From Microthyrium microscopicum (lineage: Eukaryota; Ascomycota; Dothideomycetes; Microthyriales; Microthyriaceae), in NCBI GenBank assembly GCA_010405405.1, contig MU004237.1, forward strand, positions 2,181,345 through 2,245,344: 64,000 bases of DNA. Direction: 5' to 3'. Shown here in pieces: positions 44,797 through 57,281 of the stretch (within the stretch, counting starts at the first letter, position 1; each line of letters begins with the position of its first letter). The position numbers and the translations under genes were made by a program. The notes beneath the pieces were generated by a model that searched no databases, had not been told where the DNA came from, and saw only the letters and a program-made list of their open reading frames with translations.

Positions 44797-46674
44797 AACT
44801 GCGATGGACCACAAGAACTGCGATTATTATTCCAACAAACATACACACACATTGTTCTGTACTCTTAACTACACTCACATTCCGGGTGCATGGCATTACT
44901 TTCGGTACTTCTTTGGTAACCTGGAACTGTTTTTCTGTTCGGCTCTATTCTCTTCTTGTTTATCCATTCAATTTGCTCATTTGAGTTCATTAGTATTCTG
45001 CATTGCTGGTTAGGCCGCTTTTTCTTTCTTGCTTGTTCTGTCACCTGTACGTCCTGTATTAGCATGGACGTCTGGAGGTGTGTAGATGATGATCAGCATA
45101 CGATGGCAGCATTACTATTATACGTTGGAGGCAACGTTGAGCGATTTTCGCATGGCATGTGGAGGCTCATATTGTTATTACTCACTCAACTTGATGTTTT
45201 TCCTTTTCGGTTTTTGTGCTAGGTTTTCTTCATGGAGGTCTCTTGCTGTATTTCGGATTAGTGTTGGTTTGGGCTGGTTGGATTGAAATTTTTGGTGCTT
45301 TTGGTGCTTGATACCAGTTGCTGCAGTTGGCTTATTTACGCATATGGACTCGGGGTCTTTGGTATCATTGAGACTATTTCACTTTCATCTGTTTCTTGAT
45401 GACTTCTAGTAATGGTATCGCACCTGGTGGCTCCTATCGCATCACGCAGCTGCCATTGCGCTTATTGAGATTCTGAAGTTATTCTAAATTCCGTTCCGTC
45501 TCTGCATTCTTGGATCTGGCGAAATCACTATGGCACACTTTAAGGTTCCCAGACAGCCGATGGGTACGATGGCTACAATGGCTACGATAACATTTGATGG
45601 CTACGATAAGACCTGATGGCTGCCATCACCCTCGATAAGTCAGATCATACTCGATGACTACTATATCACTCGATGGCACAGATTACATTCGATGGCCTGC
45701 ATCACACTCGATGGCCTGCATCACACTCGATGGCTCCCATAGCATTCGATGGCTCCCATAGCATCCGATAACTCTATGAAGATTTTACGAGGTGATACTA
45801 CGACCGGAAGAAATATTCTGAGCGCGCTTTGATCTTTACTCCCCTCAACCTCACCATCCCCAACTCCTCCACCAACATCATCCATGCCCCATACAAGCCT
45901 GCGCCACACACCAAAATACATCAAAACACCTCCCCCACCCAGCTCAAGCCCCGCAGACCTCGGGTACACCATAGCGCGAAGACTAGGCAGACATCCCACA
46001 ATCAATTGACATCGGAGATTCAGCACGTTTGAGATATACAGCGCCTGGAGGCTGCTGACATGTCAAGATTTGTCGAGCGGTGAGGGCGGCAAGGCGGCGA
46101 GGCGGCGCAAAGAATATGGATGGTGAAACCTGGGGAAATTTGAACGGGGACGTCGGATGATGGGAGGGTTGAGCTCGGTTGGGGTAATGTTGTTATTGGG
46201 CTGTGGGTGGGTGCTATTAGAGGGGAGGGCTATATATGATGATCGGAGGGAGAGTCCGAGGGGTGGAGGATGGGGTTGGGAGGTGGAGTGGTATTGATAG
46301 GTTTGAGTAAGCGCTGGATATGATGCTAATGAGGTTGTAGAGTAATGATACGGTAAAATGGATGTAAGGTGGAAGGAGAATGTATTGTCGATATGAGATT
46401 TAATCTAGCCAATCAATGAGCTCCATCTTCAGCCTTATACCACGGCAGTTGGAATGCACTCGACCGGAGGTGGAGAAATGATGGAAGTTTACTAAGAAGA
46501 CATTATAGTAGACAAGAATCTGATAATAGGTAAACCGCTTTCGTTGCTGAGCGCGGGTAGCATCCAAACAGGAACAGAATACGATAACACACCGATACGG
46601 AGTACTGACTATAATGAACAAAAACGCCCTTTCGCTATGCATAACCACTGCCTCCTCTTTGAAAAGTATACAAC
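44797..46674. other. Intergenic region between RSC7 and SSK2
   Basis: This is a convergent region with the RSC7 3' flank, the minisatellite at 45558-45775 and, near 46080-46110, a GGCGGC-rich run. Short frames on both strands carry no motif. Confidence 0.5.
45558..45775. repeat. Degenerate minisatellite with 19-bp units
   Basis: The core is four head-to-tail 19-mers at 45687-45705, 45706-45724, 45725-45743 and 45744-45762 (ATTCGATGGCCTGCATCAC and the variant ending GGCTCCCATAGC), then a broken fifth. Upstream, from about 45558, the shared word CGATGGCTAC/CGATGACTAC recurs with irregular spacing, so the array has decayed on its left side. It lies in an intergenic region, so it is not coding. 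Confidence 0.85.
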
Positions 46675-46860
46675 TCAAGTAAAGTCACACTCTGCAATAG
46701 AGTCCCCACGAGCCTTTTCCGCAGCATCGTCTTCGAATTGGGCACCAATATCAGCAAAATCAATCTCATCACTATCCTCACTGCCCACCTCCAAAACCGT
46801 CGCCATCTCCCCACTCAAAGTCCTCGCTGTTGACGTCCTCGTTGGTCTTCTTCTCGATTC
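46675..46860 (-). other. Coding-like acidic tail in frame after the SSK2 stop
   Basis: In the same frame as the kinase, after TAG 46863-46861, the sequence is open to TGA at 46675 and encodes an acidic tail: LSGEMATVLEVGSEDSDEID, then FADIGAQFEDDAAEKARGDS, ending AECDFT. Two GT-AG removals would keep the frame and skip the TAG: 46864-46823 (42 nt, GTAGGA...GCGAG) or 46898-46827 (72 nt, GTAGCG...CAACAG). Both 5' sites are weak. The composition is not that of random 3' UTR, so a spliced longer isoform is plausible. Confidence 0.45.
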
Positions 46861-49800
46861 CTACATCGCCGAATTCTGCCGTGACGCATAGCCGCTACTA
46901 GTGCCACTTCCGCTCTCACTGACAGGTGTTGCCGGCTCCAAGCTCAACTGGCTGCGTAGGGTCATAATCCACGCATCCTGGAGGAGCTCTGCGGCACTCG
47001 CTCTCTTGACTGGATCGCGATCAAAGCACTTGTCCAAGAACGCAATGCCCAGATCCGTCAACTGATCACCTTGTGGCAGCTGCGGCGTATTGCCTTGAGC
47101 GATGTTGTACATGATCGCCCACTCATTGTCCAGTGACGCCCAAGGTCTTCGACCCGTGGCCATTTCAAGAATAACACAACCAAGTGACCATATATCTGCA
47201 GAACCTAGACGGCCTGTGTTGGCGCCACGGATGACTTCAGGCGACATGTACATAGGCGTGCCCTGCATGCTGTTCTGGCGATTGCCGTCTGCAGCAGCGC
47301 CAACGCCAGCAGCAAGAGTTTTGCCACCTTGGCGCGCAATAACCTTTGCAGCGCCGAAATCAACGAATTTGATGACGCCGTCGTGGTCGAGAAGGATATT
47401 TTCGGGCTTGATGTCACGATGCACGATGCCGCGCTCGTGTAGATAGGCGAGACCCTCGAGCATTTGAAGGGCGTAGACCATAACGACGGTCTCGTCTTCG
47501 ATGCGGCCGTGCTCGAGGAGGGCGGATAGGGAACCACCGTCGCAGTATTCCATGAAAATGTAAACCTTGTCGCGATGGGGCTCAATGCCGTAGTAGGAGA
47601 CGACGTTAGGATGGTCGAGGACTTGTAACACGGTCATTTCGTCCCGGATTTGCGAGACGATTGTAGGAATTAGCTGAGGATCGTGGAGGCGGATTTCTTT
47701 GACGGCCATAAGTTCGTTGCTTTCGAGGTTGATGGCGACGTAGACTGAACCAAAAGTACCACCACCAATAAACTGGCCTTGCTGCCAGCGAATGTGGACG
47801 TTAGAAGAAGATGAAGTGAGATAGGTCAGAGCCCTCAATGCAGGTTCATTTGAGTCTTCAAGAACTCTGCCAAGGGTAGATTTTTCGATATCGCGCTGCT
47901 TTCGAGAATCGTCCAATTGCTCAATGCAATCTATACGTTTTTGTCGCACAACTGCCGTCGATTCGGATTCATCTTGAAGATTGCTCAAGTCCATTCTGTG
48001 TTTGCCATGCATGCTCTCTTGATTATGTTTCTCAGCTTGAGCCGCCAAGGTAGATCTCGCTCCCATAATATCAAAGTGAGATACCAAAAGTGACATGCAT
48101 CCAGCAACTTTGGCCCGGAGTCTAGAATATTCTGTATCATCCATGGAAAGGATATTTTGGCCTTGAGTCATTATCATGGCGAATTCAAGAGCCGTGACGG
48201 CCCAGCGAAAGGTTTTTCGATCGGATGGATTGCAATCGTCACAAATGAAACTGATCCAGTCCAGCGCCAACTTCATAAGTTTCTTATTATTCATTGTTTT
48301 GCGGCCGCCGTCCATATAATGAATGGATCGTTGTCCAAATTCGGTGGCGAATGCAAAACAACTCTGGATCAATTCTTGACAATCCATTCCTTCTGTTTGT
48401 TTCCGAATGATCTCAACGCTGCTCATGATCGTATTGGAGAGATTGAATGCTGTGCGCTTGATCTTCTTCAACTCAAAATTGACTCGAGTCAGGTTTGCTC
48501 TCTGTTCGTTGGTGACAGACAAGTCATGACCTGTCTGTTGTTGGAAAGCATTTTTAGCAGTAGCGAGGCGCATATGCGATCCATCTGCTACTAATCTTAG
48601 GCGCGATTTGTTGAGGTCTAAATCCTCGGGAGGTGGAACCTGCATTTCCATAGTCTTTCCGGCCCAGAACAAAGTGTTCTCTGGTCTAAGAATCAAGACA
48701 TATGGGTTGGTAGGATCTTCTGGATTGTCCTCTGCATGGTAGCATGTCCCTAGAAGTGATGGGATATCTTCAGGTCTGTCTTGGAGAGCTGGAGATCCAA
48801 TCATGTATATGCCGTCGTCAAGAAGTTTGCTGTCGATCAAAAAGTGTCCAGAAAAGATTAAAGAGTTGTAAAATTCTACAAGAGAATCATTGTCGAGGTT
48901 AAGGTTATATTCAGCAGAATTCTCAAAGCGCTGAGTAAGAAGTCGAGAGAACCGGAACAGCTTTCGTTGTCGAACTCGAACAGAGTCCAGCATGGTTTTG
49001 TATCGTTTGTCTATATCAGAATGAGACAATTCGTCAGGCCTTTTCTGAAGTTCCCGTTCGAATTGTGTGTTGAGACGGACAAGAGATTTGGAGGTCAGGG
49101 AACTATGTTTTGATTAGCACAGGTTTACCTCTCGTAAATTGAACATACCTGAATTGTTCTGCTACCTCAATGTCACCACCATAAAGATAGCGACCAACTC
49201 TGGTGGAGAAATCCCACTCTTGTTCCATGATTTCAGCTTCCTTGAAAGCGTTCTTGTTGGCTGACAACTTCCAGTTGAGTAGTTTGAAGTAGAATTTGAG
49301 AGCATCAACCACGACAACATCGAAATTTTCCTCAATGCAATCTGAAGGATCCCAACCAGGTTCCGGACGAGATATTTGTATATAAGAGTCCTTGATTCGA
49401 ACCGCAAGGTCCAAGAGAATCTGAAATTGGCCAATCATTTGTTCCGTGGTCATGACAGGCTGTTGAGACCAGTCCTTGATCTTTTTGGCGTATGATAGAC
49501 GGATCCTAATTAGTTCCTTCACCAATCTCGATGGAAAGTTGATGAGAGTTTGGAGTTCCTCAATGTATGGTGGAAGATGTCGTTCATGAAAAACATCGCG
49601 ATGAACGATCAAAGTATTTTTGGCCTGTTCAATAACTTTGGTGAGGCCAATCAAGAGACCTTCTTGGCTTTGCAGGGACTTTAGACCGTCTTCCTTGAGA
49701 ATTCGTTCTATGAAAGAAGCTTCGTCCACAAGTCGACCATCTTCAGCCTCTCTTTTGCGTGGAAGTGAGAAATTGAGCTCTTCATTCCCGACCCATTTTC

Positions 49801-50977
49801 GAAGGATGGAGAGTTCTGTGTTGATGAGCTCCATAGTGTTGTGCCACGCGATAATAGCACTGTAAGCTGCAAAGAACTCTGGAGTCATGACTCGAGGATG
49901 GGCCTTTTCAAGAGCACTACTGTTTGGGTAAAGACCTTCAATCTTTTCAATCTTCTTGACCATGTCTGTGACTTGTTCGGCGGCAGTTTTACCAGCTTCA
50001 GCGACCCCTTGAATCTCAAAGCCGATAATGTTTTCGATGATAGTCTTGATCTCTGCGCGACCATTTTCAACCATTCCGCGATGTACTTGTAATGGCCTTC
50101 CACAGATTTTTGCTCGAAGCCCAAGCCATATTTCTGCTCTTAGTGTGGAATCATTGTTTTGGTCTCCGCCACCTACGAGTCTCCTCTTTTCTTGGCTGAC
50201 AACATCTCCACGAAGCACACTTGCTAGCATGGAATGCCATTCTAATCGTTCTCGGTTCTCCGGAATCTTCAACTCTTCAACTGATGGTTGCATCTCATCA
50301 TTTCCATAGTATAACAGTGTGTCCTGTTCATAAGGATCATCAGCTACGTCAGCTGTCGAAGGCGATCCCTCATCAGTGCCTGCATCCGAGCTCATGTCCA
50401 CGCTTGGTGTCCGCAAGTCCGTGTCAACATAGCCATCAGATTCTCGAGCATCCTGGCGTATCCGTTGAACATATGCTCGTTCTTGTGCGCGGTACTCAGC
50501 GTTTGGATTCGGTTTGCGAGATCGGGTAGTCGAAGAATTGCGCCCCCGACTCGTGTTGCTGTTGAGACTATATTGCGTCGGTCGACGGGCGGTGTAGGGC
50601 GCGTACGCGTTTGATGGGGTTCGGGCGGCGTTTGGTCGCTGCTGGCGAGTAGCAATGCCGTTGCTCAAACCGGGTGTCATGGGAGTTATAGGGGATAGGT
50701 CGTTTGCTCCGTTGGGCGACGCGCTGGTACTACTGCCGTGTCCGCGGGAGGTCCAACTATAGGTGGTAGATGCTGAGAGCATGGGTGGTACATCGTCAAG
50801 CGGCGTAGTGACGACGGCTGGTGTGAAGTCAAACTGGCCATCAACATCATCGTCTGAGGAGGATGCTTTATTGACTTCGGAGTCGGTGGAAGCACTAGAA
50901 TCGCCAGACTCGTTCCTCAACAAGTCTGGAGGAGCCGAAGTCGGCTGTGAATGGGAGTTTGGAAGCGCGGATGCCAT
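46861..50977 (-). CDS. SSK2: SSK2-type MAP kinase kinase kinase of the HOG pathway
   Basis: Two exons on the minus strand (50977-49149 and 49102-46861) with a 46-nt intron give 1356 aa. Residues 1-240 are disordered (Ser/Thr/Asn/Pro-rich). A long helical regulatory region follows, where the response regulator SSK1 binds in yeast. The kinase domain spans about 1049-1325: GGGTFGSVY, MAVKEIRLHD (Lys about 1078), HRDIKPEN (Asp about 1172), VDFGAAK (about 1190-1196) and GTPMYMSPEV. It phosphorylates the PBS2-type MAPKK in osmotic and fungicide response. The call over other MAPKKKs rests on the combination of the long N-terminus and the SSK2-like kinase sequence. The stop at 46861 may not be the true end, since an in-frame acidic tail follows to 46675 (separate entry). 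Confidence 0.93.
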
Positions 50978-51690
50978 GGTGGTACTATTGAAGTGATTGC
51001 TGATGACGATGGGGCGAACGGGTCATTGCTTATCAAGGAGGTGCAGCACTGAAGCTGACAGGTAGATAAAAGAGAGTGAACAGGCAATAAAGGATTAAAG
51101 GATGAAAGAGAAGAAATAGATATTAGGTTGGAGGGAGTAGAGCCTGTCGAAGGAGGACAAGTGGAAAAGTTGGCAGTTGAAGTCCGGGCGCTGCATCAAT
51201 TTTCTAGGAAGAAGACATGCATCGCTTGCTTGCAGCGCCATGTGTTTACAAGGTACGATATGCCGGCTTATTCTAGGTCTAGGGTTGTACACGTAACCAA
51301 TTTGCCCCTATCTCGCTTGTTGATTCTCCACAAAGGCAAGAAATTAGAGTACAGTCCAATGAATTTATTCTTAAAAATCAAAATCCCTCTTGATAGCCGA
51401 ATCTTACGAGATCATGACTTTGGCGAAACATAAGCAATAAATCTCAAGAAATCCATGCCCATCCACTCATAAATTCATCTTGATATCATACAATAAACAG
51501 TAGAGTTGGGAATATACATGACCCGGAAATCCCCCATTGCCATAGCACTATACCGATGCTTACCATTATGTCCATACAATATCCACAAAGATGGGGGGTA
51601 TTCACCACATACGCCAAACAAATCATACACTAACCACACATAAACTCAAAACCTTCACTCATGCCATCCCAGACGTAGTCTCTACTTCTT
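50978..51690. other. Intergenic region between SSK2 and the Zn2Cys6 regulator
   Basis: Both genes read leftward, so this is the SSK2 promoter and the 3' flank of the regulator. A plus-strand 101-codon frame at 51128-51433 has no motif. Nothing else is seen. Confidence 0.5.
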
Positions 51691-54501
51691 CTATCCATTT
51701 CTCTCTTCCTGAAAGCCCGACGAAGCTTGCATATTCCAAGTATGCCCCGTCTCCGTCCAATCTGCCATCGGCGTCAACCCCGTCGTCGTACTAACATCCA
51801 CATTCCCCATGTCCCAGCCTGGCGTCATGCCCGAGCTGCCATCATTCATGTACGAATTGCCGAACATCTGCCCTCCGGCGAATCCATTGAATGTCGGATC
51901 GGGCACGCCAAAGAACATAACGTCTGCTGCAGATGCCATGTTTGGCGTAGGCAGAGCCGAGCTCCCGTCCATAGTTCGCGGTGAGTTTTTCGAATTGCCG
52001 TGCATAGAGTGTGTCGTGGTTTGCGATTGGTCATCGTTGGCGGAAGGTGGTGTGAATGAGGCTGGTGAATTTCCTTTGAAGGATGGATTGCGAGAACGTG
52101 ATGACGAGCTGCCTGTGCCGGAGTAGTCCATGTCTGTGGATGAGGGTGTGTTCGCATTATCGGCACCGATACCCATACCTTCAGCCATGGCTAGTACTGG
52201 GCCGCGGAAGGGACTGGATTTTGTGCGGTTGGGGAGCTGAAATGCAGATGGTGAGCCAGCAGAGAGATTGAATGAGTTGTCCATGTCAATGTTGATTTGG
52301 CCATTCAAACCAAAGTTTTGAGGGTTCATGTTGGGAGCGTGGAATACTGATGGGTCGGGGTTGACAGTTGTCTGTGTTTCGGTTATCTCGAATATTGATG
52401 TACACTTCTCGGGGGCTGACACTGCAACTTCCGTTGGGATAATTCCTGGCATAGCCTTTTGGTTCTTCTGATTTTGTTGTCGTTGTCGTTCTGTCCAAGG
52501 ATTCCTTGTTTGGGGTCCGATTACAATTCCCGTTCCTTCCAGATCAACTTCTAGTTGGGCAAGAAATGATTCTGTCAATGGATTCTTCCTTTTGAGGATA
52601 TGCATTGCGGTTCCGAGGAATTGGAGAGACGCTATCATGCTTTGATCTGTTGGGCGCCATTTAAGGTACTGTACAAACACCCTTGCTGCCACATAGAGAC
52701 AGAACGCAAGGAACGGGTTGAGCTAGAAACTTTAGTCGTCATATTCTCAAGGTCAGGCAAATACGTACTGTTCCAAGATCAATATGGCTCATCATTTTCA
52801 TTATTCTCGTTATCTCTGACGCTCCTGTAACGCAACGAGCTCGACTCTCCGATATTATGTTTTGGGGCAGTCGATTTCGATCTGCCTTGTATATTGCGGC
52901 TTGATGGAGACATATTACTGATGTGTGAAGCATCATATTCATGAATATAACATTCGGATCAGGAAGGCCTCCAGGAATGCGCAGATGATCTGGCAGAGCG
53001 AGACATATGTTCGCAAGCAGACTTTCTAGTTGACGATGTCTTTGCCAGAACTCGCCGTTGAGATCTTCTTCATTGTCGTGTGGAGTAGGCCGATGTAAAT
53101 GGGTGAGGTTACGGCCAAGTAGACATGCTATTATAATGACACTTGATATTGCGGAGATGTTGGTAGAGCCAGCGAGGGAGAATGCTTGTTCCAGCGAAAT
53201 TGCGGGTTCGGGTTGACTCTTGAGATAGGCATCGTCGGACGCTGGAAGTAGAGTCATAATCTATCAAAGTCAGTGCTGATTCGAGAAAGTTCAAGGGGCC
53301 GGTTTACATCTCGTTCATCAAGTCTAAGAGCCCAACCAGTACCTATACTTGCATATCTATCTGCGCAAAAGCACATCCAAAAGGTACGTCGTCTTTCTTC
53401 TCTTTCCGTCCAATCTTTTGGTGGAGGAAGACACTGCTTGACGTCTAAGCCCGATCCATCAATTCGATATAGGCCCATCATCAGCGCTAGACTTCCAGCT
53501 CTACCAGTATCTTGCCATGCTCTTGGAAAGTACATGAGCTTGAATTCGTACCATGCCAATAATAGCCAGGTTTGGCAATGTCCTACGGTGAGGATGCTCT
53601 CTCCATGGCCTTTCATTTCGTCAAGCTCGGCATACTTTCTAGCTCTATGATAGAATTCGTCGGTAAGGTTGTGATATTTGTCAGATACGGAAGCAGCTAA
53701 ACACCACATGATATATCTCAAGCAAACTGGTGGTCGCATACCCGGTATCAAGTTCATTGCCGCAAGATAACGAGGTTGATGAATCATAGGAATGGAAGGA
53801 TGACACTGGCGGAAATAGATGTCGTGTCTGCATTAAGAAGTCAGCACATTTTGTTGATACTATGCGACATCAGCATGAAGAAATTGGGCAACATACAACT
53901 CGTCAATGACATCCTGTGGGGGAAGAGCCTCTTCTGTTCCAATTGAAATCATTTCCGTAAAATTTGAGGATCTGTCTTGTACCGGTGGAAGACCTCCGAG
54001 ACCAGTCATGAGTGGACCACCATCACCAGAGGCATCTGGGTTGTATGGCGCATTACTCGAATTTGTATTTGCAAGAGACTTGTTGTGAGAATCGAAGCTG
54101 CCGTTGGTCGCTGGTTGCCCATCTGTGGTTTTCAACATTGTCTCGACATGCTCTAAACGGTGGTTAGTACTTTATCACAGGGACAGCCAATTGGTTCACA
54201 ACGCACGAAGTCTTGCTTCCAACAGTTTGACATATCCCCTCTTAGGGCCACTCTTCTTGCGAACCTCATCATAACCACAATCATGCGATAACCGACTGCA
54301 GGTTCCACATTTCGGTCTTGCTCCATCACATCTTAATTTTCTTTTCCTACACAGCACGCAAGCTATCCGCTTCGCTCGCGGTTGATTTTCATTATCGCCC
54401 ACAGTCTCGGTATTCTTTTCGCCCTTTGACGAGTCAGACGGTTGTCGCGACAAGTCGTTGAAGAAGGAGTCGTCCGGGGAACTCGAGGACTCTGGAGCCA
54501 T
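51691..54501 (-). CDS. Zn2Cys6 transcription factor with fungal-specific middle homology domain
   Basis: Five exons on the minus strand (54501-54207, 54152-53897, 53827-53308, 53260-52769, 52722-51691) with introns of 46-69 nt give 864 aa. The DNA-binding cluster is exact: Cys48, 51, 58, 65, 68 and 75 in CX2CX6CX6CX2CX6C, with RKRKLRCDG. The linker KKSGPKRGYVKLLEARLQHVETML reads into a short coiled coil across exon 1/2, the usual dimer element. The middle domain contains HPSIPMIHQPRY, WCLAASVSDKY, LLAWYEFKLMYFPRAWQDTG and RRRTFWMCFCADRYAS. The last 300 residues are Ser/Thr/Pro/Met-rich and probably activating. Target genes are not indicated by the neighbours. Confidence 0.93.
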
Positions 54502-55284
54502 CGCGATAAAGGTTAAGGAAGTCTCGAAGGCAGTAAAATCGGATAGCGCCGGGTTTAAGGAGGATTGGAGATTTTGGAGTTAAAGTGGTTCAATGGAATG
54601 CAGCCGATATTGACTTGCTGTATGATGTTGGTGACTGATCTAGACCCCTCTTGTCGCGCGTAGGGTTGGATCATGGGTCAATAGTGACGGAAAGGAGAGG
54701 AGCGTGGAGAAGGATGTCAAGGGAGAGGTAAACAAGGCTTGCATTGGGTGTAGGCAGTTGTGTATGGTTGTGTTGTAGAAAGTGTAGTTCGTCATGCAGA
54801 GTCAATGTTGCTGCCTGAGACTCTTGATACGAGCATCAAGATCCTTGCCTTGGAATATGGCGGGTCCGTGGGAGGCTTAGAGCAAAGTCCGGGCTTGCGG
54901 GTGTCCTTGAATGGTTCAATCTCTATGCTTGTGGGCTCTGTGGGCTCAACCTTAATCAAAAACTTGGTCGTGGTCAGGCTGGTCTTACAGTCTTACTCTA
55001 CGCGAGAACCCGACATAACTTGCATCCAAGTGCATTACTAATCGCATCTTCTTTCCTGTCTTGGTATTTTGGATGGGTCATGGAAGACCGAGGAACCCTT
55101 GACTCCACGTGCTATGCTCAGCATCAAACACCATCGCAAAATAATCATCGGAGAGTCCGACCTTGTTGAATCGTGGCATTAAACAACCTGGGTCTGATAC
55201 GTCGTTTATGTACGCTATCTCTATCGCGATTGACAACGTATCTAGGAAAACTATCTTTCATTCATTCGGACTTGAAATAAAAAG

Positions 55285-55308
55285 ACCTACCTAGGTAATT
55301 AGGTAGGT
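55285..55308. repeat. Inverted repeat, 8-bp arms and 8-bp loop
   Basis: ACCTACCT and AGGTAGGT flank AGGTAATT. CCTAGG/AGGTA words of this kind occur elsewhere in the window (for example near 20453 and 28378). A binding site or a weak hairpin are both possible. Confidence 0.6.
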
Positions 55309-56104
55309 ATGTGTATCTCCTATCACAATACAATCAATTAGAATCATAACGAAAATTGTAGAGATTGGGGCGGATATGGTACAAGCCTACAATCTCGAGT
55401 CTCTCTAACCAATTCTTCCTCTACCCCATATCAGGGGTCAATTCACAAAGCTGAGCATTATACTGCCTTCGTTGCATGATCCTACGATTCTTCTAGACAT
55501 ATTATTTGAAGTCTGATTGGAACCTGCCCCTGGTCCTACTTGATCCTTTATGTTTATGCGCCTCAAGGAGCCTCTGGAAAGATTACCCGAATCTTTAAAA
55601 CCACTTTACATACAATAGATATCATATGCCCCAAATGGACACTTTGGTCTAATACATTCTAGAAAAAGGTGTGTGTTAGGCTTGATCATGGGATACAGTT
55701 GGCGAGATGTCATCCTCCATACTCCGTACTGCCAATGCCATGGTAAGCAATAGCCCTCGGATAACAGGTGGTGGTATGCTGCTAAAGATGTTCATTCGTT
55801 GGTCCAGATCATTGAAATACAGCGTCCAGCATCAAGAAATTTAAGAGCTGGAGCGCTGTATATATCCATTTTGGGCATCGCAGTATGACAAGGTGAACAA
55901 GGGCGATTTTCCTGACGTGCGGTTTGGCGGATGGTACTGAGTAGATCCGATGATCGTCCCTGTATCATGTACTCTTTCTCGTACCTCTGAGTGCCTTTGT
56001 CCATTATGACTTCCGAAGAAGGTCAGATTGTGTGCCCAGAATGAGCTTTCGATACCCGTAAACATGAAATACCTTATGAAGTCACATTGGACTTGGCCGA
56101 TTAC

Positions 56105-56112
56105 TATAAATA
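56105..56112 (+). promoter_or_regulatory. TATA-like box of the GFA-family gene
   Basis: TATAAATA lies about 120 nt before the ATG at 56231, at a normal fungal distance. The leader that follows is A/T-rich with CTTCAATTCATCAC just before the start. Confidence 0.55.
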
Positions 56113-56230
56113 GCGGCTTCCTCCGCATGTTCACACGATATTGAAGCTATAAATGGTCTTATAAACATCTTCATTTCTCAATACTAGTTTGAAAATATCC
56201 TTCAATTCATCACACTATCGCATATAAATC

Positions 56231-56740
56231 ATGACAGAACCCAAACAAGTCACAAAATTTCCACCTCCCCAGCAAGGCGAACGCGTAACTTACACCGGCA
56301 GTTGTCACTGCAATGCCGTCGTCTACCAAATCACCCATTGCAAACTGGAAGAGAATGAAGTCGTCACCTGTAACTGCTCCATCTGTACTCGAAATGGCTA
56401 CTTGTTCATATACGCACCGCCAGAAGACTTTGAGTTTGTGACTGGAAGCGATAATATACTGACGGTAACTACGATAGATCATTGACTTGCATTGAGTCTG
56501 ACGGATAGCAGAAATACAAGTTCCATAAGATGAATAGCGCGCATTACTTCTGTCCCCGATGTGGGACCAGTATTTTTGCAGTCAGTGAGGCTGCGGAGTT
56601 TTTTCCGGGGTATAGAGGTGTCAATGTAGGTTGGACTGTTCGAAATATCTGTTGCTGTTGACATGAATTAGGTTCGGACGCTTCATGATGTGGACATATC
56701 CAAGTTAAATCTTGTTCATCTTGACGGAAAGAGTTTCTGA
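56231..56740 (+). CDS. GFA/CENP-V family zinc protein
   Basis: Three exons (56231-56464, 56512-56625, 56672-56740) with introns of 47 and 46 nt give 138 aa, a normal length for this family. All the zinc ligands of the GFA fold are present: Cys25 and 27 (GSCHCNAV), Cys47, 49 and 52 (TCNCSICTRNG), and Cys92 and 95 (FCPRCGTS). The founding member was described as helping glutathione react with formaldehyde, but most fungal homologues have no proven substrate. The short exons 2 and 3 carry the last two ligands and the final strand, so an open-frame call would lose the second zinc site. Confidence 0.93.
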
Positions 56741-57281
56741 GTGGGTGGAACGCGTTTGGTTGAAGAGAAGGCCATTGATGGCAATTGCTGGTAACTTTTA
56801 GTGGCGGCGAGACAAGATGGGAACGCCATTGCAGATGCTACTCTAGAGTAATTCATATAGACCACTAGGCGATGTATGATGACTGGATCTTGACCGCTTT
56901 CGTGCTATCATTATAAACCAGTACATGGCCTGTTTCAGCCAATTACTACAACGCAACATGACAGAATGGAGTGCTTCATATTCTCTCTCAGATTGATCTG
57001 GAAATCAAAGCAGACTCAGCCGCGAGCAGTAAAAATGATGGTTAGATCTTGATGAAATGTGAGAATGTGGTTGAAAAGAGGAGAGTGGTGGAGAGATAGA
57101 CGAGGGGATGTCGTCAAAGCACAGCCCTTGGTTAAAGGTTGGGAACTCTAGCTGCTACCACTCCATACTTCAACCACCACCATCCTACTCCGCATTATTG
57201 CTGCCTTGCGCCTTCAAAGCTTTTTGAGCGCTTGATGAGATGGAGCTGCGTCGATGTTCCTATCCGATATAACACCCAGCT
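56741..57281. other. Intergenic region upstream of RIC1
   Basis: Holds the 3' flank of the GFA gene and the RIC1 promoter and leader. An out-of-frame open stretch at 57139-57426 overlaps the RIC1 start and is not a gene. Nothing else is seen. Confidence 0.5.

Larger units (their letters stand above)
54502..56230. other. Intergenic region between the Zn2Cys6 gene and the GFA gene
   Basis: About 1.7 kb between two divergent genes, with no supportable gene. The first 400 bp are the promoter of the transcription factor. An inverted repeat lies at 55285-55308 and a TATA-like box at 56105 (separate entries). Confidence 0.5.

Noticed and set aside
55285-55308. Inverted repeat considered as a rho-independent-type terminator or transposon end
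   Set aside because: The arms are only 8 bp, there is no matching partner or target-site duplication, and bacterial-type terminators do not apply in a fungal nucleus.
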